From the NCBI GenBank assembly GCA_021234155.1, contig JAJEKV010000061.1, positions 2,689,950 to 2,753,949 of the forward strand: 64,000 nt of DNA, read 5' to 3'. The notes under the pieces are model-generated. The model was not told the DNA's origin, did no database searches, and worked only from the letters and a program-made list of their open reading frames with translations. The position numbers were made by a program, and so were the translations under genes. The DNA is from Isoetes taiwanensis (lineage: Eukaryota; Streptophyta; Lycopodiopsida; Isoetales; Isoetaceae). Positions 35,590 to 46,399 of this stretch are shown one piece after another. Within the stretch, counting starts at the first letter, position 1. Each line of letters begins with the position of its first letter.

Positions 35590-36435
35590 AGCCAGAGCTT
35601 ATGCGCTCTACAGGCAACGAAGAAGCTTGTGTATTATCAAGTGTTAGGTAAAAGAGCATTGTCATATGGTATCAAAAAAATAGTGTGATTAGGTATAACA
35701 TGCAATGTTCCACCCTCTTCCCTTTTGTACTCTTTCTCACTTCTGGCCCCCCCCTAGATACCCTTTTTGTGTCATTCTTCTTCTCCTTCTTCTTCTTGCT
35801 CCCTTTTGCATAATTCGCATGTCAGACATATAGTGTTATCTTGTTGTCTTCTCTCTGACTGCAACACTATACCCCCCAGTATATTCATGGCACCTCTTCT
35901 AGTTCATATGTACTCATGCATTTTACAGTTGCCTGTAGGAGCGCTTGTCAAATCCTTCAGCAACAACCACACTTTGCCATAAATTAGCATAATGTCATTG
36001 AGATTTCTAAGTTGTTAGTAAATGGGTGACTTGAGTCTATAATTACGTGAATTTGGTTTTCCACACAATGTGAAATTTTAAATCTAGCTTTTACTCATAC
36101 CGATGTGACTATAGTGACTCAATTTTGTAAATGGCTTCTTAAATGGGGCACTTGTGCATAGCAATTGGGGCATGTATTTTTCCAAGTGATTAGGAAAGGT
36201 GAAGAGCATTGTCATATGTTGCCTTTTATTGGCTACATGAATGATTTCTAATAAATACCTTATTTCTTGTCCCGCCTATACTCATTTTTATCACAAGCAT
36301 ATAAGTTGCACTTTCATTGCAATAATGATATGCCTTGTTAGAATATAAACCCTGCCAACTCCGCATATTATATGATGTGGCGTCCAAATAGGCAAAGAAT
36401 CGTGACCTTATGATTAGTTACATTGTATTATTTTG
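35590..36435. other. 5' flank of the GT47 gene; no other gene seen
   Basis: Presumed promoter and 5'UTR of the GT47 gene in its first part. Contains pyrimidine-rich runs (about 35740-35800). No other coding evidence. Confidence 0.45.
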
Positions 36436-36513
36436 TTTCTATGAACATATACATAGTGTCTCTTGTCCCAATGCTCTCTCTCTCTCCCCCCCCTATTCTA
36501 ACTCTGTCGTAAT
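36436..36513. repeat. Dispersed repeat, ~75 bp, copy 1
   Basis: Nearly identical to 52724-52797, from 'tttctatgaacatatac' through a CT run to 'ctattctaactctgtc.taat'. The copies lie on either side of the large chromovirus, so one may be a TE end or a segmental duplication edge. Confidence 0.85.
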
Positions 36514-36579
36514 GACCAGTAGGCTTAAATTAGGGCATTATTCCGTTAAAATTATATGTCATAAAACTTCTCCTGAATT

Positions 36580-36869
36580 TACGGAGCGGCGCCGCTTGCC
36601 CTGTTCTACAGTTTTTTTTTTATCAGGACTTCCCTTCCTCTGTTTCAGAGTTTATTTTCGCAGAGGTGCTTGCCGGAACTTGCAGAGGAGCTCTGTTGCC
36701 CTGTTCCAGAGTTTGATTTCCTCTGTTTCAGAGTTTATTTTCGCAGAGGAGGTGCTAGGAACTTGAGGAGGAGCTTGCTTGCCTTTGTTCGAGTTTGATT
36801 TGCAGAGGATCTTGCACAAAGAAGCTCTCTTGCCGTGTTACAAGGTTTTTTTTTGCAGAGGAGCTTACC
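36580..36869. repeat. Imperfect short tandem repeats at the chromovirus target site
   Basis: Units of about 55-60 bp share 'cagagttt.atttt.gcagagga' and 'gagctt'. The large chromovirus inserted at the end of this stretch; 'gagcttgcag' resumes at 50181. Confidence 0.65.
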
Positions 36870-38518
36870 TGTGACGTTCCACGTATTTATACGGTATACG
36901 TAACGTATTTATATGGTAATTATAAGGTATACCTATAAATGTACTGACACGTCACCCGATAAAGGTACGCCATCATGGGGTATTGTAACATAGGGGGTTG
37001 ACCTAGAAGGATTAAATTAGCAATCATTAAGGATAATAACCTATAATCTAGGGATTAATATTAAATGGGTTAATTAGACCAATAAATGCTTTGGGAAGGC
37101 GCCACACGCCTAATTGATTGGCGGCATGGGGATTTTCAAATTGGGTCATCAACCGATCCCTATTGCTAATTGACTCCCAAAATTCGTCCAAGAAGGGAGC
37201 GAGTGGCGCCTACCCTCATCCACCAACGCCACCAGACCAAGTACTTTTTACCTGTGTAGCTGAAGTTGAATACCAAGATCAAGAAGATGGAGATCCCCAA
37301 CGACAATGGGTCGAGCCGAAACACAGGTGGGTGGCTAGTGTAGTTGTGAATTCTAGGATAAAGCCCTTTGTTGGGCTTTGTTTGGGTTGTTGGTCTATTC
37401 TCTCTTTGTGTTTACTCGTAGGAACTAACCCTTGATTGTAAAGGTAGGTTCTCTCTATATATTTCGATTCAGTTACGCTTGTAATGGATGGATTGGTGGT
37501 TGTTAGCCTAGTGTTACTCTGGAAATGGGGAATTAAGGGGGGGTAGAGACCTCTGAGGCTATTTATTGTAGTATGCTCCTAGATAGAGCCCTGTATTATC
37601 CCGTTATATGCGGCCTGTGCACAAGAGCCCACCCGGTCATAGATGCTATGGTACTGGCTTAGCACCGGACAAGGAACACAGTGGTGAAGTGGAGGTGGGG
37701 TCTTGCACGAACATAAAAGGCTCCTGGGACTCCTATAGCGAGCTAGACCTGATAGCCGGTCACGTAGAGGGCCGGGTATGGGTCTGACACTCCCTGGGTG
37801 GGAAGGTGTGACCCGTATGGGGCACCTTGCACTTTGAGTAGATTTAGGGTGAGTAAGTCGGGTACGGATGCGGGGGTCGCTGATGCGGCACGTATTCTCT
37901 AGCTCGCCCATGGAGCCACTTGTGATTACGGAAGGGGCGCTTCCCGACCTGCCTCATCTGGGGCTTCATGAACCCCGGAGGTAGGCTCAGCCGGGGTGAT
38001 GCCTCGAGCACTGCGTCTCAGGAAGGCTATAGCGACGCCATAGCGTGAATTGACCCATCGCAAAGTGTGCACGGGAGGGCGGATGGAGTGGACAACCCTA
38101 GCCAATGTTCTATGCCGCCCAGCGCCATGTCAAGATTAAATCGCGATCTCTTGAGGCCTAGCCGTCGGTCGATCCTCACCGGAGTCCGAACGGGGTAGAA
38201 CCATGGGTTTGGGGTGTTTTCTTAGGTTTAGATGCATATTCTTTGCCGTTGGTATTTGGATGGATATGCCACCCTTCGAGGTGGTTATTTATATGTGATT
38301 TATGCTGTGTGCTAACCCTTATATTCACGCTTCCGCGACGTAGGAGCCCCATTGAAGGCGTGGGCCGAATGACCCCTTCGTGTCCTTCTTTCGGGCATCG
38401 TATTATAGATGGCCCGAAATGGACGGAGGGCCCTGTTCATGGCGAGTTGGTCGCCATGGGAGGGGAAAGTCCCCGTATGTATACGTCCGAGGGTCGTATA
38501 TGTTTAGAGAGCATCACA
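36870..38518 (+). repeat. 5' LTR of the large chromovirus
   Basis: 1649 bp from TGTGACGTTCC to GCATCACA. AT-rich first 230 bp almost identical to the 3' LTR; the GC-rich parts show many small differences. Confidence 0.95.
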
Positions 38519-38519
38519 G

Positions 38520-38533
38520 TGGTATCAGAGCAT
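38520..38533 (+). promoter_or_regulatory. Primer-binding site of the large chromovirus
   Basis: TGGTATCAGAGCATGG one base after the LTR end matches the complement of the initiator-Met tRNA 3' end. Confidence 0.93.
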
Positions 38534-38689
38534 GGTTCTGGGAAGCCAAACTATTGCGACCGCCACATACTAACTTTCGATAGATCGTTAGCTAGAGAGT
38601 GAGGATTTTGGAGTAGTATGAGTTTTTGGGTGGTGTAATGGATGCCGTCATGCTTGCTTTAACGTGGTCTAATTGTAATTAAGAGGGGT

Positions 38690-38930
38690 GTACCCGGTAC
38701 CCAACCCTAACCCTAAGTGGGGGTAGGGTGTCGTGGCGCAGAAAGTAGAAACCTCGGGTAGGGGGTGCCCGCCACCTCGTTAAAAAAAACCCTACCCCTA
38801 AGTGGCGGGCAGGGGGTACCCGGACGCCGCTGGCGCCCGTGGCGACGTCGAGGTAGGGGGTGCCCGCCACCTCGAAAAACGCGCTCCGCCACTTTTTCAT
38901 AAAAAGTTTTTTTAGGGTTAAAATTTTAAA
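38690..38930. repeat. GC-rich leader repeats
   Basis: In the element's leader, 'gtagggggtgcccgccacct' occurs at about 38758 and 38852, with inverted relatives ('ccctacccctaagtggcggg') between them. A short telomere-like run (aaccctaaccctaa) lies at about 38702. Likely to fold strongly in the genomic RNA. Confidence 0.7.
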
Positions 38931-39104
38931 AGTTAGTCAAAGGTAACTTTTCTTTCACTTTTCTTGGCCTTAGCTTCCTTGAGCTCCGCCTAGCCGCCAT
39001 AGCCGCCGGAATTGGAAGCTTCTCTCCGCCATAGCCAGACCTCGTCCCTCACCTTTCTCTCTCAAGCGCCTGCCCAGCGCCCACCTAGTTCCTGCCTTTC
39101 AAGG

Positions 39105-40447
39105 ATGGAGGAAGCCAAGCAAGTCTACTCGCGTAAGCCTCGCTACTCCAAGTCCCCTATAGAGTCTCTGATGGCTCAAGCTGGCGCGCCGCGTCCAAAC
39201 CCCTGCCTGAGGAGGAGGCCAAAGCAGAGGAGCCTCTTGGAGTACTTTGTCAAACGCTTCTATGAAGGAGTTAGGATACCTTTTCCGCTCTTTTGCTATA
39301 ACGAGCGCTTCGTGTACAAGCTTAATGCCATCCAAGAAACGTACACCGTAGTTGAGCAGGAAGATGGCGTCCAAAAGTATACACGGTACTTCCCACCGGA
39401 AGGGGACGAGCAATCTGAAGCGGAGGCCATACAAACACACTCCCAAAACATTTTGCAAATGGCACAAGCGGCAGACCTGCAGTGGCTTGCATCTGATGAC
39501 CCAGTTTCCGGATACCGCTATCTAGGAAACGGGATGTGCCTCTTTGATGGGGGATCCTACACTCTCCCAGCTTTTTCATATGAGGAGGAAACTAATCGCA
39601 TTATCTGGGAAGCTGGAACACCCGAATTCTTCACAGATCAATTCCAAATAACCGCCGAAGTGGATATGCGTGCCAACCCTCCACGCTATTTTCCGAACTT
39701 AACAAGAAACGCAGATTCGGATAGCCGTGGAAAAATGGCAGGAGGAGCAGCTCTCCTAGCACAAGCACAGAAGGCAACACAGTTGACGGAGGAGGCTGCT
39801 AAGCTTCGAGAGGATACTATCCATCAGCAGCAGGTAGAACAAGAGCAGAATCTGAAGAGAATGCAGGACGAAGCAGAGGAGAGAGCAAGAGAGGCAACCG
39901 AAGCCGTGAAGGAGCGGCTGAGGAAGGAAGAGGAAGAAAGGCATCGGCAGGAGAAACCACCTGCAGAAGTCCGTGTTCCTCGCCGAAGACAAAAGAAGAC
40001 ACCCCAAAGATCTGGTGCTCAGTATAAGGATCAGCTTAGGGCTCGAGGAGGAATCGCTAAAGGTGTTGGGGGATAACCGGGACAACATCATCCGTAAAGC
40101 CCCGGCATCCCGAAACAGCCGAGGAAGACTCTACCCCGAGCTGCACCCCAACCTAGGAGGAGGCATCGTTACAAGCCCGGTACCGTGGCGCCGAGATAAG
40201 GAAGTACCGAAATCCGCGAGTTTACATTTACGAAAACTTCCTTTCCGTACGGTCAGAGATTGCCCAAGAATTTAAGACGGACCTTCGTTTTCAAACTCAT
40301 GCCATTCTAGCACGCCGAGGCGGTAGAGGCTTACTTGGTGGCCCTCTTTGGCGATGCAAACCTATGTGCCATCCATGCCAAGCGAAAGTAACCATCATGA
40401 CAAAGGACCTCACGGTTGCCGCCGGATCCGGTGGGGAGCGGTCGTAA
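39105..40447 (+). pseudogene. ORF1 of the large chromovirus: coiled-coil protein followed by histone H3-fold domain
   Basis: An open frame from ATG 39105 to TAA 40074 encodes 323 residues: a basic start, a mixed domain I do not recognise ('RFYEGVRIPFPLFCYNERF', 'SGYRYLGNGMCLFDGGSY'), a long Glu/Arg/Gln-rich probable coiled coil, and a basic tail 'RVPRRRQKKTPQR'. The sequence then continues into a histone H3 core at 40164-40447, in shifting frames: 'HRYKPGTVA', 'KSASLHLRKLPF', 'EIAQEFKTDLRFQTHAILA', 'EAVEAYLVALFGDANLCAIH', 'VTIMTKDLTVA', ending 'GERS' and TAA. Order and spacing are those of H3 from before the alpha-N helix to the C-terminus. Loop 1 is of canonical H3 type, without the CENH3 insertion. 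The canonical H3 N-terminal tail (ARTKQTARKS) is absent. Whether both parts form one protein is inferred; four frame breaks separate the H3 pieces as read. Confidence 0.85.
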
Positions 40448-40584
40448 TTATGTACATAACAATTTTGTATCTATGTAAATCGGTATATATATATTAATAC
40501 AGAACTGTTTTGACTTCTTATTTTAAATTGTGAATTTTCCTACAATTACAAAAATTAACTGAAAAAAAAAAAAAAAAAAAAAAA
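40448..40584 (+). other. 3'UTR-like stretch ending in a 23-bp A tract
   Basis: Directly after the histone-fold stop codon comes about 110 bp of AT-rich sequence and then A x 23 at 40562-40584. This is what a reverse-transcribed polyadenylated mRNA would leave. No clear AATAAA is present. Confidence 0.6.
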
Positions 40585-40589
40585 GAGAT

Positions 40590-41830
40590 GATGATTTGGC
40601 GCCTCGAGCTTGCGTGCCCGACAAGTTAAATATGCAGAGTCATTTTAGGGTTTCATCATTTCTTACTCCTGTTTCCTTCTTCCTCCCCCCCCAGGTTCCT
40701 TACCCTCTCTTGGATTGTATGTTGCAGAGTTCAGTCGACCTCATTGACAATATGCGCGCCCACCCTGACGATGCGACCTTTGTAGAGTTCTATGATGAGG
40801 AAATATTGCCTGAGGTGGAATTCTTTGGGGAACCGCCCCAACCTTATCTTCACAGAGATATTGTGGAGCATATGTTGGGAGATGATCGCCACCGATTATG
40901 ACATCCTCAAGGGCATCATCGAGCGTGCTAAAGCACGCTCCCATTATCGATTGTGGCTCTAATGGGCTATACTTTGAAGCCCGGTTTGCCCTTGCTCTTA
41001 TTATGGACGGTATGTAGATGGTAATCGACACGCTTTAGAACAAGCTAAAGCCCCACTTCCTCCAGATCCGAGGGAGGACGGCGGATAAACTTTGCTGATT
41101 TTATGCGATGGAAGGAGTTAGCTAAAAGAGGCCTTTACCTCGTAGTAAGGGCCAAGCACTTGTGGGATTGAGTTCGCTTGCTACCATCAAGGTTGGGGAT
41201 CAAGATTACTTGTCTGGCTGGCGACATTCAATGGGCGTATCGATATCGCCGTAATAAGGGTATATGAGGACCGCTTACCTTCTCTATGGTGGCGAATATT
41301 GTATGGGGTCAGCATGATTTCATTGATTACTCTCGCCCCAATTATGCGCCGGAGATACATCAGCTGCTCAATTATCAACCTCTTGATGTTGAGCCTATCG
41401 AGACACTCTTGTCCTTGCGCTGATTAATGATTGTGGTACCCCATCTTGAGTTCTCGAATCGGCTTTCGAACTCACGGGCCACATGTGCCCAACATCAACG
41501 GCGTCGTCGTCAAAGGCTGGAGGACGACCCAACCATGGAGGATTTATGTGATGAGAACCCGGTATGCTCGGGAGGAGAAAGACTTTGCCATGGAGGAGGA
41601 ACTACCTCGAATTTGGAGTGCGAGTTGGCCTCTTCAACCCATCCAATGGTTCGGGGGCACGAAATGCCATATTACCGGTTTTTCTTGTCGGCTTTTACAA
41701 GCGAGGCGGAGGTTCTCTTCTTTGCTAAGGCAATTGCCCCCTGGCGAGGCGGGTTTGTATGGGCATTAAGGGCACTTTTCCACCGGTACCCGGCCACAAG
41801 AAGTTAGCTCTAACCTTGAGCAGATCATCC
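40590..41830 (+). pseudogene. ORF2 region of the large chromovirus, unknown protein
   Basis: A possible acceptor (tccccccccccag-type tract near 40693) precedes a frame with 'YPLLDCMLQSSVDLIDNMRA', 'EFYDEEILPEVEFFGEPPQP', then after frame changes 'DYDILKGIIERAKARSHY', 'WRGGFVWALRALFHRYP' and others up to about 41810. Composition and codon-like structure suggest coding origin; no family is recognised. Repeated frame breaks prevent a full translation. Confidence 0.4.
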
Positions 41831-42236
41831 TAGTGAACCGTGATCTTGCCATTGCGGTGTTTGACCATGAGATTGGTTCTTGGATGAACATGAGTCTGCT
41901 GGTTCTTGGCGCCATTGGCTACAAATGTTCCTCGAAATAGCTTCATCGGTGCCTCATCAGTTAATCCTAGCGTGTTACTCCTACAGCATCGACCAGAGCC
42001 CCAGTTTGATACTCAAGCACAAGATGTTGACGGATCGATCTCTTAGTTTTTAGGTTTCATTGGGTCATCGTATGAAATTTTGTTAATTTTGATTGGCATT
42101 ACCTCTAGTGGGCCAACACTAAAATCTATGTACTGTTTCAATTTTATATATATTCAGGATATCTTCTTATGTTCTTGCACTGTTGAAAACCATTGAATTG
42201 TTTTCTCCTTTCAATGATTAATTATCTTCCTTTAAG

Positions 42237-42752
42237 TTGGAGTGGAAGGAAATTGTTCAATGTATATATAATTATTCCTGTCGTCTTGCAGAAGAAACAC
42301 TTGAGGAATACCAGGACAGGATCACCGATCTGATAAGAATGGATGAACAGGGACCTCCTGAACAGGACTATGGGGAACGATACAACGAGTATCCTGAACG
42401 GGAAGTTGACGATGACATAGCGGAGCTTAGGGTGCCGGAACAACCTTATGATCCTGACAAGGGGATGGAAATAGTTACTCTCCTTCGAGAACGTGCGTAC
42501 GATGATCTGAAATGGACTCTTTCCCGTACTTGGGATTATTGGAATATGACCCCACATCAAGCTTTTGATGATGCTAATGATCATCTCTGGCAAATCTTCT
42601 ACGCACTGCGAAGGCTCTTCAACCTTCTGATTATTAGCCCCACTTGGGATTATCAACCCGTTATTATCCAGGCTTGGGCACGTTACAAGCTCGTCAGAGC
42701 TGTGCGTGAGAGTGTGCGCTATGCCGTCATGTATCCCTACGCAAACCCTTAA
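42237..42752 (+). CDS. ORF3 of the large chromovirus, unknown acidic protein
   Basis: A 171-codon open frame, rich in Glu, Asp and Tyr, with 'EETLEEYQDRITDLIRMDE', 'ELRVPEQPYDPDKGMEIV' and a Trp/Tyr-rich C-terminal half ('LSRTWDYWNMTPHQAFDD'). 'gtcttgcag' at 42283-42291 could be a splice acceptor, making the conserved part start at 'EETLEEY'. No signal peptide or known domain. A 3'UTR-like AT-rich stretch follows to about 43020. It may be an extra element protein or captured sequence. Confidence 0.45.
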   Translation: MEWKEIVQCIYNYSCRLAEETLEEYQDRITDLIRMDEQGPPEQDYGERYNEYPEREVDDDIAELRVPEQPYDPDKGMEIVTLLRERAYDDLKWTLSRTWDYWNMTPHQAFDDANDHLWQIFYALRRLFNLLIISPTWDYQPVIIQAWARYKLVRAVRESVRYAVMYPYANP

Positions 42753-43069
42753 GCCGTAATTTCCAGTTTTGTGTGTTCCTATGTTTCACTATGACTAGGA
42801 AATGGCCTGTATCAGGCCTCTCTATGTATTATATAACTATAAGTTTATAACTGTGTTCCGTATGAACTTCTTTGATGTAACCGTCATTTCGATTGTAATT
42901 GGAAGCTTAGTCCTTTTTCGTGTTCACTTTGTGTTTCACCGATACTACTCAAAATGACTTTGTTATAACACTTACTGTTATCGTACTCTTTCTTATATCA
43001 TCATTATGTTTAATATAGGCGGTTGTTACGCAATGCCGCTGGCGTATACCCTCAAAGCGCCCTTCGGTT

Positions 43070-44327
43070 AACACCGAACAAGAATTGATGCTGATGAAAA
43101 GACGGTTAAATTACAGGCCTACGTCTTGCATGCTAACCCACCACAAAGATGTACAACGGGATGCACCGGGAGTTACCTCGTTGCCACCTAGTCCACCCGC
43201 GCACCGGCCCGTCCCCACCACGAACCGATCCCTGCACGTGCGGAAGAGGTCCCACTCTAAACGCCCGGCGGAGCTCCTCTAGAGACGGTGCCACCTCCTC
43301 AAAAGTCCGCCGCCCGGTGTCCGAATCATCCGCATCATCTGGGTGGTCATGCAAAGCGCCGAGATAAGGAGTACCGCGAAGACGATTGATCTGACCATAA
43401 CTAGTATATGGAAGAATAGGAAATTGGCCCGGTTTGATGGGAAATCTAGAGGCGGCTTGAATGCCGAATCTCGGCTGGACGAAATGAAGGAGTTGGCAGG
43501 TCCTATGGCATGTGAGAGAAGGATACAGAGGAAAGGTTGCCACCACAAACCTTTACAGGAGCTGCCCGTATTTGGTGGAAGGGCTATGCCAGAGCCAAAC
43601 ATCTGGACAGGAGTAGATGCAAATTCAGAAAGTTTGCCAAGGCCTTCAAATCGCATTATGTGCCTCGTGCACATAAATGCCAACAGATCCAGACTTTCTA
43701 CAGGTTGGAGCAGAAGAGTATGTCCGTACAGGCTTACACGGATGAGTTTATCGCGCTGAGACCGTATGTACCGGTATGAATGAGAAAAGGGCAGTGGAGG
43801 GCTATATTGAGGGTTTGGCACCATCGATCAAACGGATGGTTAAGGCCATCGACCCGAAATCAGTTGCAGAAGCCGAGGCGAAAGCATTGAGCCTCGAGGA
43901 GGACATACCAAGGAATCAGTATCCGCGTCCTGCTTCTTACTCGCAGCCACGGCCGTCCACACCTTACAAACCCCGCTCTCCAAGTCCGGGGCCCTCTCAG
44001 CAGAACTCTTACGGTCGCCAGGAGAAGAAAGTCGCTTTTAGCACGCCGGATAAGCAGAACAATGCTGGTAAGGAAGTTCGAAACCTCTTACAGTCCATTC
44101 CTAAAGAGGCCAGAGAACAGCTGCGCCGAGATAAGGCATGTTACAGGTGTATGAGGCCTGGACACTTCATGCAGAATTGCCCATATGTTACCCAGACTGC
44201 CCAGCTGGCCATGGCCGACCTTGACTGGGACGATATTGAGTCAACATTACCTGCTGACGGGGGCGGCTCAGAGTACATTCACGGCAAGGTCTCATATCCT
44301 TGCAGCTATAGAAACTGGCAATGCTGA
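43070..44327 (+). pseudogene. Gag of the large chromovirus
   Basis: Frames carry 'FTGAARIWWKGYARAKH', 'FKSHYVPRAHKCQQIQTFYR', 'MSVQAYTDEFIALRPYV' (retrotransposon gag domain), then 43776-44327 with 'AVEGYIEGLAPSIKRMV', a Pro/Ser-rich linker and the zinc knuckle CYRCMRPGHFMQNC. At least two frameshifts lie between 43370 and 43780. Gag forms the particle and packages the RNA. Confidence 0.9.
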
Positions 44328-44787
44328 AAGTCAGCCTGCTGTCATTTCCACTATAGGCCAAATAGACAGTAAGCCTTTTGTAATTCTTATGGATACGGGG
44401 AGTACACATAATTTTGCTTCTCCTAGAATGGCCCAGGTCCTACAACTGGAAACCCTAAGGTCCGAGCCAGAGGCTGTCACTTTAGCCAGTGGTAAGGTTA
44501 GACATACGCATGGTCGTCGCATCAACCTTAAGATGCAGTTGCCAGGCGCACCAGTTGCTATGGGTGCCGAGTTAATGGATATTGGCAAATACGACCTCAT
44601 TGTTGGAATGGAATTCTTGGCATCTGCAAAAGCCAACATAGACTGCGAGAAGAGAGAAGTTACCTTCAACGCGACTAATGGAGCCCGATGTAACTATAAA
44701 GGTGAACCATTCAACCCTATCATGCGATCTATGTCCATTCGACGGTTAGATAAAGCTATCGCAAGCAAAAGCTCCCTGCGTTATTAG
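44328..44787 (+). pseudogene. Retropepsin of the large chromovirus
   Basis: 'FVILMDTGSTHNFASPRMA' holds the intact catalytic DTG; 'DIGKYDLIVGMEFL' is the second conserved box. The frame overlaps the gag end by about 140 bp and stops at 44787 before the RT. Confidence 0.9.
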
Positions 44788-44789
44788 AC

Positions 44790-46230
44790 TTGCTTCCATT
44801 GAGTCGGATGCTAAGCAAAACCAAGTAATCAACACCTTGCCACGGGGATTGCCGGTATTCTCCATGAATTTAGCGATCTTTTCCCGGGCGAGATCCGAAG
44901 CTTCCTCCTTTTAGAGGAGTAGAATGTGAGATAGCTTTAGAGCCGGGCACTAAGCCTACCAAGCAAGGCCGTCGCACTGTATGAGTCCCCCGAGTTGGCG
45001 AGCTTAAGAAGCAACTTCAAGAGCTACTAAACCTAGGTTTTATTGACCTAGCGTTTAGCCCTTTGGTGCCCTATTCTTTTTGTAAAGAAAAAGGGCGGCT
45101 CCTTGAGAATGTGTATTGATTATCGGCAACTCAACAAGCATACCATCAAAAATCGCTATGCTTTCTTGAGGAAGCGGATGATCTAATGGACCAGTTGCAA
45201 GGGGCCAAATATTTTTCAAAGATTGACCTTCGCTTCGGGATATCATCGGATAAGGATTAAAGAGGAGGACATCCATAAATCTGCTTTTCGACTAGATATG
45301 GGCATTATGAGTTTACCGTTATGCCTTTCGGATTAACTAATGCCCCCATAGCGTTTATGCGGTTAATGAAGCGATGTTTTCAGACAATACTTGGATGATT
45401 TTGTTGTCATTTTCTTTGACGACATTCTCATCTGATAAGACTCTAGAAGAGCATGAGAAACATCTTAAATTGGCCCTACAAAAGTTAAGGCGTCATCAGC
45501 TATTTGCCAAGTTCTCTAAGTGCAAGTTTGCCACTCCAAAGGTTGACTATTTGGGCCATATCATTTTGGCAGAGGGAATTGCTTTCTGAGATCCAAGCAA
45601 AATAGAGGCCGTAAGGGAATGGCCTATTCGAGAAAATGTCTCAGAGGTCCGAAGTTTCTTGGGATTAGCGGGATACTATCGAAAGTTTGTAAAAGGATTT
45701 TGCAAGGATTGCAGCACCTCTTACAAACCTTACAAAGCATGAGAAGGTGAAGGATTGGATGGAGCAACTTTGGAAGACTAAGGTTCGAGGGAAATTTCCG
45801 GTAGCTTAAAGATGCCTTAACGTCGACACCGTTCTCTCACGCCCGATCCTCGACAAGGATAAACTAGTGCCCACAGATGCAGTCAAATTGCCAATTGGTG
45901 GAGTCCACGATGCAAGAAGGCGGGGTTATTGCCTATGATTCAAAGAAGATGAACGAGGCCGAACGGCGATATCCTACCCATGATCGAGGAGTTGTTAGTC
46001 TGTTGTTCGCGCTTTGCGAATATGGAGACACTACCTCCTTGGGAGAAGATTCAGTTGGACCACGGATCACCAAAGTCTCAAGATTATTTATCCACCCAAC
46101 CGAACCTCAACCTCCGTCGGAGGAGATGGATGGAATTTCTTGAAGAATATGATTTTGACATCATGTATAAGCTTTGGAAAGCACAATGTGGTTGCGGATG
46201 CATTGTCACGCCACCCTCGGTAACCCGAAC
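44790..46230 (+). pseudogene. Reverse transcriptase and RNase H of the large chromovirus
   Basis: Conserved blocks in shifting frames: '[19 protein letters not shown]', 'SGYHRIRIKEED', 'MPFGLTNAP', the catalytic 'VIFFDDILI' near 45420, 'KVDYLGHIILAEGI', '[13 protein letters not shown]', and RNase H pieces 'AYDSKKMNEAERRYPTHDR', 'HYLLGRRF', 'TDHQSLKIIYP', 'HNVVADALSRHPR'. The frame breaks more than ten times over 1.4 kb, yet residues between breaks are well conserved. Confidence 0.9.
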
Positions 46231-46399
46231 CCATTGTAATGCAATTTCTACACTCACCCGGTGAGTTTGGGAAGCTTGAGATAGAAACGGACCTTGGCCA
46301 CGGATCCGGAGTTACGTGAAATCTGGGCTAGTTTGAGTAAGGAAGCACGCGACGGATAAAGAAGCGAAGCTTTCCGTTCATATAAGAAAAGAGGGCAAT

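Noticed and set aside
40164-40447. Histone-fold region as CENH3 (centromeric H3)
   Set aside because: The segment 'EIAQEFKTDLRFQ' is canonical H3 and the longer loop 1 of plant CENH3 is absent; only the divergent N-terminus would suggest CENH3.
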